DNA of 64,000 nt, taken from positions 3,427,001 to 3,491,000 of the forward strand of contig NZ_PZZM01000001.1 of the NCBI RefSeq assembly GCF_003046175.1, given 5' to 3'. Both the position numbers and the translations under genes were made by a program. This document shows, piece after piece, positions 16,203 to 25,557 of this stretch (positions within the stretch are counted from its first letter, which is position 1; each line of letters begins with the position of its first letter). The notes below the pieces were generated by a model. The model made no database searches. It was given only the letters and a program-made list of their open reading frames with translations, and was not told the origin of the DNA. The stretch is from Bosea sp. 124. GTDB taxonomy: Bacteria > Pseudomonadota > Alphaproteobacteria > Rhizobiales > Beijerinckiaceae.

Positions 16203-17665
16203 CACGCCGGCAGGATTCCTGGGATCGAGGCTCGCAGTCGCTTCAGAATCTGGCGCTGCGTCAGGAATGCGGCGATGACCGTCATCAGGAAGGAGCCGGC
16301 CAGCTTGATATAGGCGGTGCCGAAATAGGCGATGGGCAGAACGATCATCAAGCAGAGACCTGCTGAAATCAGAGCTGAGCATCCGCGATAGTCGCGCAAT
16401 TTGCGGTAGAACCTGCCTGTGAGCGCTCCGATGCACATCATGCCCATAAGTGCGCCGATCCAGCCAAAATCGATGTAGAGGTCGCCGAGATGGCCGATGC
16501 TGATCGAGGTGTTGCTATCCCAGGCGTTGGGCAGCCCGGTGTATTGAGCCATGACATCCGTATCGTTGGGCAGAGGCGGCTTGCCGGGCCAGATCGCTCG
16601 TGGAATGGCGACATGCTTGAGAACATCGAGCGTCATGCGGCCGTTCTCATGTGGCACCACTTCAGGCACATAAGCCATCACCAGCCCGAGGAACTCCGTG
16701 TAGCCATGCCGGTTGACGAGCCCGTCAAAGCCCTCAGCGAACTGGGTGCCATCGAAATTGATGGCGCGATTGACGAGATATCCGATGCGCTCCGAGACAG
16801 GGATCGTCACCTCCTGAGCGCCGGTGCCGCGGTTGAGAATGGCACGGTACTCAGGTTTCACCGCAGTCCAGAACGTCGCCAGCACCAGGATCGCGCCGCC
16901 GGCCACGCCCACCAGCAGTGCATCGCTGGCGCGGATCCGGGGGCGCGCCGCCAGAGCGGCGACGAAAACCGTCAGGATGACGTCCTTGAACTGCGCAAAA
17001 AACCCGGTCAGCCCCACGACGATGTCAGCCGCGATAACCGCGATCAGGATCGGGTATTTCTGGCCGCGGACCAGGCTCCAGTATGTCAGTGCGAAGATGC
17101 CGATATATTTGACCTGCCCGAAGCCCTGAAAGATCTGGCTTGCCCCGCCTGCGAAGCGGCCGACGCCGCTCGCCAGATAGCCGGCCAGGATGGCCGCTGC
17201 GGCGAGCAGGGCAATCTGGTCGAAACTGCGTGACAAAGCTTCCTGCCTGAGGCGCTCGGTAAAACTGGCGCCGCTCCGGGCCTTGCCCATAGCCAGCCTC
17301 ATCCCGACTGACAGGGAGACGACGCCCAAGAGCCCGTAGATCGTCGAGGCATCGAGATTGGCGCCGTAATTGCTCTGCATCGAAAGCGGGGTGCCGCGCC
17401 AAGCGGTTGCATAAGCCCAGATCGACACTTCCGACCATTGAAACAGGGCCGGCAGCAACAGGATCGGGGGTTCGCTCTTGCGCCAGAGGAGCAGGATGAT
17501 GACGCACAACGCCAGTCCACAGGCCAGGATGATCTCACCGGATGGGCTCAGCATCGCTGCGACCACTGACAGGAGGACCGTCAGGCCGATGACGCCGCCC
17601 GCCATGGGAGGCAACCCGTCGCGCGCGGCGGGAGCCGCGCCTCGCCGCCTCATGCGCTGGTTCAT
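16202..17665 (-). CDS. Wzy-like polysaccharide polymerase / O-antigen ligase-type membrane protein
   Basis: 487 residues with about 11-12 hydrophobic segments and one long loop (about residues 260-370, rich in charged residues: NFDGTQFAEGFDGLVNRHGYTE ... MTLDVLKHVAIPRAIWPGKPPLPND). Large periplasmic loops of this kind carry the catalytic Arg/His of Wzy polymerases. The expected job is block polymerisation of lipid-linked repeats in the periplasm, regulated by the Wzc-type protein at 2597-4906. Sequence identity among polymerases is low, so the call rests on topology and context. Confidence 0.75.
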   Translation of the reverse strand: MNQRMRRRGAAPAARDGLPPMAGGVIGLTVLLSVVAAMLSPSGEIILACGLALCVIILLLWRKSEPPILLLPALFQWSEVSIWAYATAWRGTPLSMQSNYGANLDASTIYGLLGVVSLSVGMRLAMGKARSGASFTERLRQEALSRSFDQIALLAAAAILAGYLASGVGRFAGGASQIFQGFGQVKYIGIFALTYWSLVRGQKYPILIAVIAADIVVGLTGFFAQFKDVILTVFVAALAARPRIRASDALLVGVAGGAILVLATFWTAVKPEYRAILNRGTGAQEVTIPVSERIGYLVNRAINFDGTQFAEGFDGLVNRHGYTEFLGLVMAYVPEVVPHENGRMTLDVLKHVAIPRAIWPGKPPLPNDTDVMAQYTGLPNAWDSNTSISIGHLGDLYIDFGWIGALMGMMCIGALTGRFYRKLRDYRGCSALISAGLCLMIVLPIAYFGTAYIKLAGSFLMTVIAAFLTQRQILKRLRASIPGILPA

Positions 17666-17702
17666 CGGCGGTACCTGTCAGACATCGCGCTGCGATGGCC
17701 CA

Positions 17703-18896
17703 TCACTGCAGCTGCTCGCTCGTCGCCGACAAACGGCGCCTTGAGCCGAGGGCGTTCACCGCCGCGATGATCCCATCCGCTGCCCGGTCCAGCGAGGAGG
17801 CCTCGGAGACGGCTGCTATCTCTGCCCGGGCTGGCATATCGGTGAGTGTCGCCGTGCAAGCCTTTGCCAGGGCGGCCACGTCGCCCATGTCGTAGCTGCG
17901 ACCAACCCGCCCTTCACGGGCGAGATCCGGCGCGCAGCCTGCCTGATCCGAGACGATGATCGGCGTCCCGCTGGCCAGGGCTTCGTTGCAGACCAGGCCC
18001 CAGGTTTCACGCCCCGTCGAAGGCAGTGCCAGGAGGTCTGCTGCAGCATAAGCCGCAGGCATTTCGCTCTGGTTCTGGAAACCCAGAAGGTCGACCGTCA
18101 CGCCAAGCTCGGCAGCACGCTTCCTGATGTCCGGCTCCAGTGGCCCGGAGCCGGCGACAAGCATGCGGGCATTGAGACCATCGCGCCTCAGCAGGGCCAC
18201 CGCATCGACCAGATCGAGCGGTCGTTTGAACGGGATCAGCTTGCCTGCAAACAGCAGGACGGCTTCGTTCGCGCCGATGCCGAGCCTCGCACGCAGCCGC
18301 TGCCGGGCATCAGCCGTCGCCGCCAGCGCAAAACGTTTCGTGTCGACGCAATGTGGGGAATGGAACAGCTGCGTCTCCGGATAGGCGTAATGCCGGAAGT
18401 AATCGCGGTTGCGCTCGCCGACATAGAGCGCCCCGTCGAACGCCCGCAGCAGGAGCGGGTAGGCAAGGCGTTTGATTTCGGTCTTGATCCGGCCGCGTGG
18501 CGTGCCGAGCTGGCTGTCGCCCCGGACCAGCACCGGGAGACGCCGGCGCTTTGCCGCGAAGATCCCCTGTAGCATCGATTTCAGATGCCATCCCAGGGCC
18601 AGCACGCAGGTAAAGCGGCCCGCTTCCAGCAATTCACCGATATCGGGCGTGTCGCAGCCAGCGAAGTGATCCGTGCCGGGCCGCATCGCGACATTGCGCA
18701 GAAACTGGCTGTCATAGCCGCTGGTCAGGTCGATATCCCAAGTGAAGGCCTCGCCGAAGCCGGCGGCTGCCTGCTGGGCCGCCGTCGCATTGTGGGCATA
18801 GAACACGTGCAGGTCGAGCCGCTGCGCCAGCGTTCGAAAGAGCGGAGCATAGTACTGCACGGGGTGGGACGCGAGAACGGCAAGGCGAGGAGGCAT
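17703..18896 (-). CDS. GT4 glycosyltransferase
   Basis: 397 residues from the ATG at 18896, which stands 4 bases after the acyltransferase stop and opens directly with the beta-strand PPRLAVLASHPVQYYAPLF; a further upstream ATG at 18956 is inside the acyltransferase gene and has no ribosome-binding site. The C-terminal domain shows VLLFAGKLIPFKRPLDLVDA and LALPSTGRETWGLVCNEALASGTPIIVSD, the GT4 donor-binding pattern with E-x7-E. It acts in the EPS run; donor unknown. Confidence 0.9.
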   Translation of the reverse strand: MPPRLAVLASHPVQYYAPLFRTLAQRLDLHVFYAHNATAAQQAAAGFGEAFTWDIDLTSGYDSQFLRNVAMRPGTDHFAGCDTPDIGELLEAGRFTCVLALGWHLKSMLQGIFAAKRRRLPVLVRGDSQLGTPRGRIKTEIKRLAYPLLLRAFDGALYVGERNRDYFRHYAYPETQLFHSPHCVDTKRFALAATADARQRLRARLGIGANEAVLLFAGKLIPFKRPLDLVDAVALLRRDGLNARMLVAGSGPLEPDIRKRAAELGVTVDLLGFQNQSEMPAAYAAADLLALPSTGRETWGLVCNEALASGTPIIVSDQAGCAPDLAREGRVGRSYDMGDVAALAKACTATLTDMPARAEIAAVSEASSLDRAADGIIAAVNALGSRRRLSATSEQLQ

Positions 18897-18900
18897 GTGT

Positions 18901-19917
18901 TTACGAAACGGCCAGAGGGGATGGAAGATGTCGGGGAGCCCATTTGCGCGATGCATTGATCGAAGGGCGCTCGACCAGACGCCACAGCACCCATGCTGCG
19001 CAGAGAGAGATCGCCATAGCTAAGATGGAGAGCGCAAATTCCTGGCTCGATGTCTGCACAAACCGATGGCCGAGATTCACGACGCGGCCTCCTATCGGAA
19101 TATGCACCAGATAAAGTGAGTAGGATATAGTTCCCAAAGCTGTGATCACAGCGGCGGCTCGTGGCGGAAACGATATTCCAGTCCCTGCCGCCAACAGCAG
19201 AGCCGTCACACTACCGCAGATCGCTTCGATCGTCGAACCGCTCATGATCATCGCGAAGCCGGCTACCGCAATCAGGAGCAGAGCCTCGCCCTTGCCACAG
19301 AAGCCGGTCTCCTTTCTGAAAACCGCAAAACCCATAACGAACAGCATCAGGCGGGCTGGCAACACTCCAGCCAAAATCCCAGCAGCCAGAATTCCAACAC
19401 AGGCGATGGCGGCGCTTCGGTGGTGCCGTCCGCAGAACGCGCTCAGTGTCAGCGCCATGAAAAGGTAGAATGCGAATTCATAAGCAAGCGTCCAGTAGAC
19501 GGGCTGCAGCCATTGATGCTGGGTAAAGGGAATCAGATAAAAAAAATGGAAGAGGAGCTGCTGGGGACTGTAATATTGGTCTATACCTTGAAAGCTCGGT
19601 GCCAGCCGCGATGCATGATATAGAGCGAGGACCAGGAGCAGACTAACGATGTAAGCCGGTTCGAGTCGAATGATACGGCGCATCAGAAAGATCGGAGCGT
19701 CCCGAAACCGGTATCGGCTAAACAGCTTCTTCATCGAGTAGGGAACGATGAAGCCTGAGATCACGAAGAACACCTCGACACCAAGCCAGCCATAGGTGCC
19801 GGAGGCAGCTACCCAGCTGTTCTTATGTGTGGCGGTGAGGTGGAACCAAGCCACGGAGACGGCTGCCAGCCCACGCAGCAGTTCGACCAGTTGTAGCCGT
19901 GAGGCGGACGGTGTCAC
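18901..19917 (-). CDS. Acyltransferase 3 family (OafA-like) membrane protein
   Basis: 338 residues with about ten transmembrane helices. The start has the family signature LQLVELLRGLAAVSVAWFHLT (catalytic-type His at 27) and the GWLGVEVFFVISGFIVPYSM stretch, followed by RRIIRLEPAYI. Members transfer acetyl or other acyl groups to sugars at the membrane, decorating EPS or O-antigen. It overlaps the following GT gene start region by four bases. It would be a second acetyl-type decoration enzyme besides the WcaF-like protein. Confidence 0.9.
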   Translation of the reverse strand: MTPSASRLQLVELLRGLAAVSVAWFHLTATHKNSWVAASGTYGWLGVEVFFVISGFIVPYSMKKLFSRYRFRDAPIFLMRRIIRLEPAYIVSLLLVLALYHASRLAPSFQGIDQYYSPQQLLFHFFYLIPFTQHQWLQPVYWTLAYEFAFYLFMALTLSAFCGRHHRSAAIACVGILAAGILAGVLPARLMLFVMGFAVFRKETGFCGKGEALLLIAVAGFAMIMSGSTIEAICGSVTALLLAAGTGISFPPRAAAVITALGTISYSLYLVHIPIGGRVVNLGHRFVQTSSQEFALSILAMAISLCAAWVLWRLVERPSINASRKWAPRHLPSPLAVS

Positions 19918-21200
19918 GCGCAGGCCTTATCCAACACAGCGGCAAATTGTCCAGCGAGGTTTCGGGCCGTATAGGGCTCGTACACTGCCGGGTCAGACGC
20001 ACCGAAGCGCTCCGGCTGCAATGCCATCGCCCGCAACGTATCGGCGATGGCCGGGGTAAGCCCGGGCAGGTCCTGCAGCGTTGAGAAGGAGAAGGCACTG
20101 CCGCCGCCTGCGGCAGAGAGGATGGCATGCGCGCTCGATGCGTCATGGAACAGCGACAGGAACGGTCGCTTGGCCATGAGATTGGGATAGATCTTCGAGG
20201 CGGTGTAGTGCGGCTCGTCGGAGCCGATCATCAGCAGTCCGTTGGATTGGGCCAGCAGGCTCAACGCCTCGAGATAAGGCACGCGCTGCGGCGTCTCCTG
20301 AACCAGCGTCGCGACCCCTTCCTGCGCCGCGAGCGGTGTCACCAAATGTGCGCCCGCGCCGCTGGGCTGGTTGCTGGTGCCGACGAAATTCAACCGAATC
20401 CGGTTGGCAAGCGCCGGCTCACGTTCGCAAAGCAGGCGCAGCCCGGCGAAGAGTGCACGGACCAGCGCGCCCGCCCGCGGCAGGAATGTGCCGACATAGC
20501 TGAGATTGATCCGATCGGGATCAAGTCGAACCTGAAGGTTCACCGGCGGATTGGCGCGCAGCATCTCGAAATCGGCAGGGTCGCCGCCGATCGGAATCGC
20601 TGCCATCCGACTTCGATCGAGCCAGGGATAGCGCTGAGCCATCTCGCTATTCTGCCGGTCTGACACGGAGGTTACGAAACTCGCATGGCGTACAGCCCGC
20701 GGCTCTAGCGCCAGGGCCAGCCGATGGGCGAGCCCGCCTTTGCTCCAGCGTGGCCGCAAAGCGCCCTCTGCCGAGATCCAGGGATCCTGGAAATCGAGAA
20801 TGACCGGCAGGGCGAGGCGGGTCTGTACCATCCGCGCCATCAGCATGGGATAGAAGGGTGAGCCAGTGATCAGCACTGCGTCAATTCGCTCGGCCTGCGC
20901 CAATCGGGTCAGCGCTGCCGCCAGGGGCTGATAGGCCCGCAGCCCGATATCGCCGATTCCCACCTGTCGCATCAGCCCGGAGGGCAGTGCTCCCGTCCGG
21001 ATCTGACGTAGATTTGAGGGTACCAAGGCTGCGAGTGTCGGATCGAGGGGTTCGGTATAGGTTGATTCATCCGCGCGGATGATCACCGGCTGCCAGCCAA
21101 ACGCGGGGAGATGCCGCGCTAGATGCCGCGCCCTGTGCACCCCCGCCAGCGTCGCAGGCGGGAAATGCGGGGAGAGGATGGCGACTGTGCCTCGATTCAC
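19914..21200 (-). CDS. GT-B glycosyltransferase (GT4-like)
   Basis: 428 residues from a GTG at 21200, 7 bases after the stop of the preceding gene; a longer ATG form (473 residues) would overlap that gene by about 130 bases. The N-terminus GTVAILSPHFPPATLAGVHRARHLARHLPAFGW is a GT4 opening, the middle has VILDFQDPW, and the C-terminal part has NLSYVGTFLPRAGALV and HYTASKIYPNLMAKRPFLSLF. The normal terminal glycosyltransferase E-x7-E motif is not obvious. Similar to proteins annotated as sugar transferases in EPS loci. Confidence 0.8.
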   Translation of the reverse strand: MNRGTVAILSPHFPPATLAGVHRARHLARHLPAFGWQPVIIRADESTYTEPLDPTLAALVPSNLRQIRTGALPSGLMRQVGIGDIGLRAYQPLAAALTRLAQAERIDAVLITGSPFYPMLMARMVQTRLALPVILDFQDPWISAEGALRPRWSKGGLAHRLALALEPRAVRHASFVTSVSDRQNSEMAQRYPWLDRSRMAAIPIGGDPADFEMLRANPPVNLQVRLDPDRINLSYVGTFLPRAGALVRALFAGLRLLCEREPALANRIRLNFVGTSNQPSGAGAHLVTPLAAQEGVATLVQETPQRVPYLEALSLLAQSNGLLMIGSDEPHYTASKIYPNLMAKRPFLSLFHDASSAHAILSAAGGGSAFSFSTLQDLPGLTPAIADTLRAMALQPERFGASDPAVYEPYTARNLAGQFAAVLDKACA

Positions 21201-21207
21201 GGGAGGG

Positions 21208-22467
21208 TCAACCGCCGCGGACCATTGCTGTTTCGACCAGTCCAAGAAAAACTGCTTTCGCGTTGTCCCAGTTAAAATTCGTCTGGCCGAGTGTCCAGGC
21301 ATGCGATCTTGCCAGGTATAGTTGGGTCGAATCAAAAAGAAATGAATCTATTTTTTTGGATAAATCTTCAAAGTCATGATTTTTATATAATATCAAAAAT
21401 CCTGGGTTTTCCGAATTAAGGTGATGGTGGGCTTTGATGTCGGTAGCCAAGCAGGGTATCCCGCTCAATACATAGCTGAATATCTTGTTTGTTAGAGCAA
21501 TGGAGCGGTTTTCGGTATTCCCTATTTCCGATGCGATTCCTAAATCATAGGCGGAACCGAGTCGTTCCATCTCATCTGGAGGGGATGGGTCAACAAAATG
21601 AATTCTTTTTTGAACGCCCAAATCAGTCGCAAGGTTTTCGATCTCGGCTTTGAATCCGACTGCTGGCGTGCCGCGGAGGTACAGATGCGGTTTCGAGCTT
21701 GCTCTCGCAATGGCGCGAACGACAGTCTCCAATCCTCGCCCGGGACCGATGGTTTGTGAAAACCAATAGACACTGGGTCCCGGCTGCGCCGTGCCGGACG
21801 CAGATGGTGCAGAAGGTGCGTTGGACTTGGGAAAAACATTGAGCAACGACACCGGTTCAGGCACGCCATAAATTTCGCGATATGCTTGAGCGATGAGGGG
21901 CGAAGCAGCCGTTATATATGACGAAGACGTCAAGTATGCTGCTTCGATGCTGTGAATAATAGCGTTTGGTGTGAGGTTGGCTGGCGTGTTCGGTAAGTCG
22001 CCGAGATGAAAGTCTTCCGCGTCGAAGGCGTGGACCGCTTTGTGAAGCGCGGCAGCTCTTGCAGCTGCTGCCAATCCAGTGGGGTAGTGCCCAATATAGA
22101 GATCTGCCGGAGGGGCCGAGCATGCGGTGGTAATCAAATCACGGCCGACCGGGGCTTGTGCATAGCTGGCTGTGAGTGCATTGCGCATGCCAATGCGACA
22201 GGCTTGCAGTGACAGGGCTTGGATCAGTTTCTGCCGGACGTGACGCATCCCCGGCGCAAGCTTTTTGCCGAATGGCACCGGTATCAAGGTCCAGCCGGGC
22301 GATGCAATCGCGCGGTCCTGTTCGACGCCCCAGGGCAGATAATAGCCGTGGACGATCTGAACGGCATATCCTGCTTCTTCAAGCGCTCTCGCCTCTTTGA
22401 CCAGGCGTGGATTTGTCGAGAGGTGACCAGGAGAAACCAGACAAACCCTTTTCTTGGGGGGGCTCAT
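21208..22467 (-). CDS. GT4-like glycosyltransferase, AT-richer 3' half
   Basis: 419 residues. N-terminus KRVCLVSPGHLSTNPRLVKEARALEEAGYAV is a typical GT-B opening; the C-terminal domain has VYWFSQTIGPGRGLETVVRAIA and the donor-binding region IALTNKIFSYVLSGIPCLATDI. Base composition of the downstream half (about 21330-21700) is visibly richer in A/T than neighbouring genes, hinting at a different origin. It overlaps the next gene by four bases. Donor unknown. Confidence 0.85.
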   Translation of the reverse strand: MSPPKKRVCLVSPGHLSTNPRLVKEARALEEAGYAVQIVHGYYLPWGVEQDRAIASPGWTLIPVPFGKKLAPGMRHVRQKLIQALSLQACRIGMRNALTASYAQAPVGRDLITTACSAPPADLYIGHYPTGLAAAARAAALHKAVHAFDAEDFHLGDLPNTPANLTPNAIIHSIEAAYLTSSSYITAASPLIAQAYREIYGVPEPVSLLNVFPKSNAPSAPSASGTAQPGPSVYWFSQTIGPGRGLETVVRAIARASSKPHLYLRGTPAVGFKAEIENLATDLGVQKRIHFVDPSPPDEMERLGSAYDLGIASEIGNTENRSIALTNKIFSYVLSGIPCLATDIKAHHHLNSENPGFLILYKNHDFEDLSKKIDSFLFDSTQLYLARSHAWTLGQTNFNWDNAKAVFLGLVETAMVRGG

Positions 22468-23525
22468 TTGGAAACGGATGCCTTGCGGACTTGCTCATAG
22501 CAGTGGAGATACTGATCAACGATTGCATCGGCGCTGTAGCGGTCTGCACAGGCATCCCTGCACGCGCCTCGGTTCAGCTGATCGATCAACCCGACCGCCG
22601 CCACCAACTCATCCACCGTATCCCGCACGAAACCTGTCACCCCATCCTCGACGACTTCGGGCACGGCGCCGCGCCGCAGCCCGAGCACCGGCGTGCCGCA
22701 GGCCAACGCTTCCGCCATGACGATGCCGAAGGGCTCTTCCCAGAGGATCGGCATGAGGAAGGCTTTGGCCTGGCCCAGCAGCCGGTTCTTCGCGGCGTCA
22801 TCGACAGGGCCGATCAGGCTGATCTGCTGCCCATCGATATGAGGTGCGATTTCCGCATCAAACCAGCTCTGCTTGTCCGCAGGAATATTGCCGGCGATGA
22901 CCAGCCTGTGCCCGGAGCGCCTGGCGATCTCGATGGCGAGATGCGGTCCCTTGATCTCCTCGATCCGCCCGAGAAAGACCAGGGGCGCATCGGGCGCGAC
23001 CTCGCGTTGGAACGTGTATGTCTCCAGCGGCACGCCGTTGGCCACCATGTGCCAGCGGCCGATATGCTTCACCGGCTCCATCATCCAATGGCTAATCGCG
23101 GTGAAGGCGAGGCTGCCGCCGGAGAGCCGCTGCGCCAGCGCCGTCGTCTGCGGGCTGATCGCGCGCTGATAGCTCATGATTTTCGGCAGGCGTGTCGGCA
23201 GAAGCGGCGCCATATAGGCCAGCCGCGAGAAGCTGTGCAGCAGGTCGAACGAGCCCTTCCGGACTTCGCGATACAGGCAGGCGGCATTGCGTAGCGTATC
23301 CAGCCGCGACGGGCTCGCCCCGCCGGGCCAGGGGACGAGCCGTCCGGCGCTGGCGGAATCGGGATGGGCGAACAGCGTCACGTCATGGCCTCGTGTCTCC
23401 AGCCCGCGTGCCAGCATGTCGACGATCCGCTCGATGCCGCCATAGAGCGTTGGCGGCACCGGGATTTCGGGATCGGCCGTGAGGGCGATGCTCAGCGGGC
23501 GCCCGGCATGCGATGGGGAAGGCAT
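22464..23525 (-). CDS. GT4 glycosyltransferase
   Basis: 353 residues from the ATG at 23525, separated by a single base from the preceding stop (TGA-C-ATG). Motifs in order: RPLSIALTADPEIPVPPTLYGGIERIVDMLA (acceptor domain, GGIE loop), LVFLGRIEEIKGPHLAIEIA, and PILWEEPFGIVMAEALACGTPVLGLRRGAVPEVV with the E-x7-E donor-site pattern. This is the WcaC/RfaB-like layout of retaining transferases. Part of the EPS run. Confidence 0.92.
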   Translation of the reverse strand: MPSPSHAGRPLSIALTADPEIPVPPTLYGGIERIVDMLARGLETRGHDVTLFAHPDSASAGRLVPWPGGASPSRLDTLRNAACLYREVRKGSFDLLHSFSRLAYMAPLLPTRLPKIMSYQRAISPQTTALAQRLSGGSLAFTAISHWMMEPVKHIGRWHMVANGVPLETYTFQREVAPDAPLVFLGRIEEIKGPHLAIEIARRSGHRLVIAGNIPADKQSWFDAEIAPHIDGQQISLIGPVDDAAKNRLLGQAKAFLMPILWEEPFGIVMAEALACGTPVLGLRRGAVPEVVEDGVTGFVRDTVDELVAAVGLIDQLNRGACRDACADRYSADAIVDQYLHCYEQVRKASVSK

Positions 23526-23526
23526 G

Positions 23527-24537
23527 TCAGGCGGTCCTTGCGCGTGCGGCGCCATTCCAGCCCCGCTGCTCCGAAAGCCGCTGGATGCGGCGGGCGATCT
23601 TCCAGCCGGTCACGCGGCGAAGACTGTGGAAGCCCGGGGGACCGTCCGGCTCGAGATCGGAGCCGCCCAGCGCGATCACCCGCCGCCGGGCCTGTTCGCG
23701 GAGGTCGGCGTGATCGGGATAGTAGGTGTAGTCGAAATCCTGGAGAATATTGGCGCACACCCGACGGGTTCGCGCGCTGTCCTCGGCCGCCAGAAGATGC
23801 CTGGTGCCGAGTGTCAGCGAGAGAAATGCCGATTCCACCGCCTTGCGCGACGCCTGGCCGGATAGGCTGCCGCTCAGCCCGGAGCGGTAGTACATTCTAG
23901 CTCCCGGCGCATAAAGCAGATCGGATGCGCCGACGAGCAGCCTTGCAAAGTACTCGAAATCATTGATCAGCGACAACCGCTCGTCCCACAGACCACGGCA
24001 TTCGATCAGGCCACGCGGTATGAGCCAGAGTCCGCATTGCATCATCGGACGCGCGCCGCACCACTCCTGAACCATCCAATCGACCGGCTTGGCATCCCGA
24101 TACATGGACAGCGGAGGGAAGGCCACTTCCTCCGGCGCCTCGCCATAAAACCGGTGCCATTCCCCCATCGCAATTGCGTCCATTCGTCCGGCCAATTTGG
24201 CGACCTGGCGCTCGATCATCTGGGCATGCATGATATCGTCGGCGTCGAAGAACTTGATGAGGGCACCGGTCGATGCAGCAAAGCCGGCATTGGCTGCAGC
24301 GCATTGGCCGCTATTGCTCTGTCGAATGACGCGGATGCGATCGCCGTACCCGTCCAGAACGATTGCTGTGTGATCTGTAGAGCCATCGTTGACGACGATG
24401 ATTTCAAGATCGCGGTAGCTCTGCGAAAGAACGCTATCCAGCGCCGCCGGCAGATACGCAGCTGCATTGAAGGCAGGTATGATGACCGAAACGTTCAATT
24501 GATTATGCGCCAATCGCCCAAGCGGCGATAGGTGCAT
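23527..24537 (-). CDS. GT2 glycosyltransferase
   Basis: 336 residues, GT-A fold: NVSVIIPAFNAAAYLPAALDSVLSQ from residue 15, VVNDGSTDHT, and the metal-binding FFDADDIM. The middle has PMMQCGLWLIPRGLIE, a pattern seen in GT2 enzymes that work on EPS. The C-terminal third is basic. It starts 33 bases after the preceding gene. Donor and linkage are unknown. Confidence 0.9.
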   Translation of the reverse strand: MHLSPLGRLAHNQLNVSVIIPAFNAAAYLPAALDSVLSQSYRDLEIIVVNDGSTDHTAIVLDGYGDRIRVIRQSNSGQCAAANAGFAASTGALIKFFDADDIMHAQMIERQVAKLAGRMDAIAMGEWHRFYGEAPEEVAFPPLSMYRDAKPVDWMVQEWCGARPMMQCGLWLIPRGLIECRGLWDERLSLINDFEYFARLLVGASDLLYAPGARMYYRSGLSGSLSGQASRKAVESAFLSLTLGTRHLLAAEDSARTRRVCANILQDFDYTYYPDHADLREQARRRVIALGGSDLEPDGPPGFHSLRRVTGWKIARRIQRLSEQRGWNGAARARTA

Positions 24538-24570
24538 TTCGTCGGCTTGCGCTTCGCTCGAAGGTCACGA

Positions 24571-25557
24571 CTATGCCGCATTGCCGCGCAGGGCCAATGC
24601 ATTTCTCCAGCCACGCTGAAAATAGGAACGCTTGGAGGCCGCCACATAGTGGTGCATGACAGCGCGCGGTGCTGCGCCTTCCAACAGATCCGGCATGACG
24701 CGATAGTCCTCTACGAGCAGGGGCGCTGCCGTTTGTCTCGCGAGCAGCACTGCAGTGAGCGCCTGTTCCTGGAGATAGTTCGACTTTTCACGCTCCAACT
24801 GGATCCTGCACCAGAATTCCATCGCGTCCCAGTCGATTTGGCTGCGGTCGACTGCGTACAGGCCTACATTGACCTTTGCGGGAACGGGGCAACCTGCGAG
24901 TTCGCGCATTAGGCGCGAACTGTAGCCATAGGCTTCCACGACATCCTGCATGTAAATCGCGTGTGGACGCATAAACCAACTCAGCAACGCCTCGGGGCGC
25001 CGGAAAAACAACATGTCCGAGTCGAGGACGAGGCCCCAATCGTTCTGGCCGAGATGGATATCGGTGAGCTTGCGCAGATGCGGATAGACCTCTCGGCGCG
25101 CGCGCAGCACGGGGAAGCGCGCCTCCGGCAGTTCGCGGTCTAGCGTCTCGTTGATGGCTCGCGCATCGACGACAACAGCCCAGGGGACGACGCGGCTGAT
25201 CGCGGCACAAATCTCGGACCCGAGCGTGCCGTCATCGTGAATAACGGGTGTGATCCGGAACGGACTGTGCTGCTGCAGTGACACGAAACAGGCCAGCGTC
25301 TGATACCAGAAACGCTGTCCGCTGAGGAAATTGACTTTGGTCGCCTCTTGGCGCTCCGGCTTCGCCACGAGCACTGGCAGTCGCCAAGCCGCCTGAACCA
25401 TCTGGCGCCGTCCCTGCTCGGTCCGGATCTGCTCGAGTGGGCCGCCCTCGGCAATCGACTTCCGGATCAGGCCCATGGGGCGATGATAGCCGTAAAGCAG
25501 CAGTTTGCCTGCTCCGAGTGCGCGAGCGAATCTGTGGAGAGGATTGCCGCCGCTCAT
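24571..25557 (-). CDS. Putative GT-A glycosyltransferase, no named family
   Basis: 328 residues. A DxD-type motif in WGLVLDSDMLFFRRPEALL and the preceding TDIHLGQN suggest a GT-A transferase resembling those for galactose/glucose transfer (GT8/GT32-like), and FLSGQRFWYQTLACFVSLQQHSPFRITPVIHDDGTL is a nucleotide-binding half. I do not recognise a specific family. It overlaps the next upstream gene by four bases, so it is co-translated with the EPS enzymes. A sugar transfer role is an inference from DSD plus context. Confidence 0.65.
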   Translation of the reverse strand: MSGGNPLHRFARALGAGKLLLYGYHRPMGLIRKSIAEGGPLEQIRTEQGRRQMVQAAWRLPVLVAKPERQEATKVNFLSGQRFWYQTLACFVSLQQHSPFRITPVIHDDGTLGSEICAAISRVVPWAVVVDARAINETLDRELPEARFPVLRARREVYPHLRKLTDIHLGQNDWGLVLDSDMLFFRRPEALLSWFMRPHAIYMQDVVEAYGYSSRLMRELAGCPVPAKVNVGLYAVDRSQIDWDAMEFWCRIQLEREKSNYLQEQALTAVLLARQTAAPLLVEDYRVMPDLLEGAAPRAVMHHYVAASKRSYFQRGWRNALALRGNAA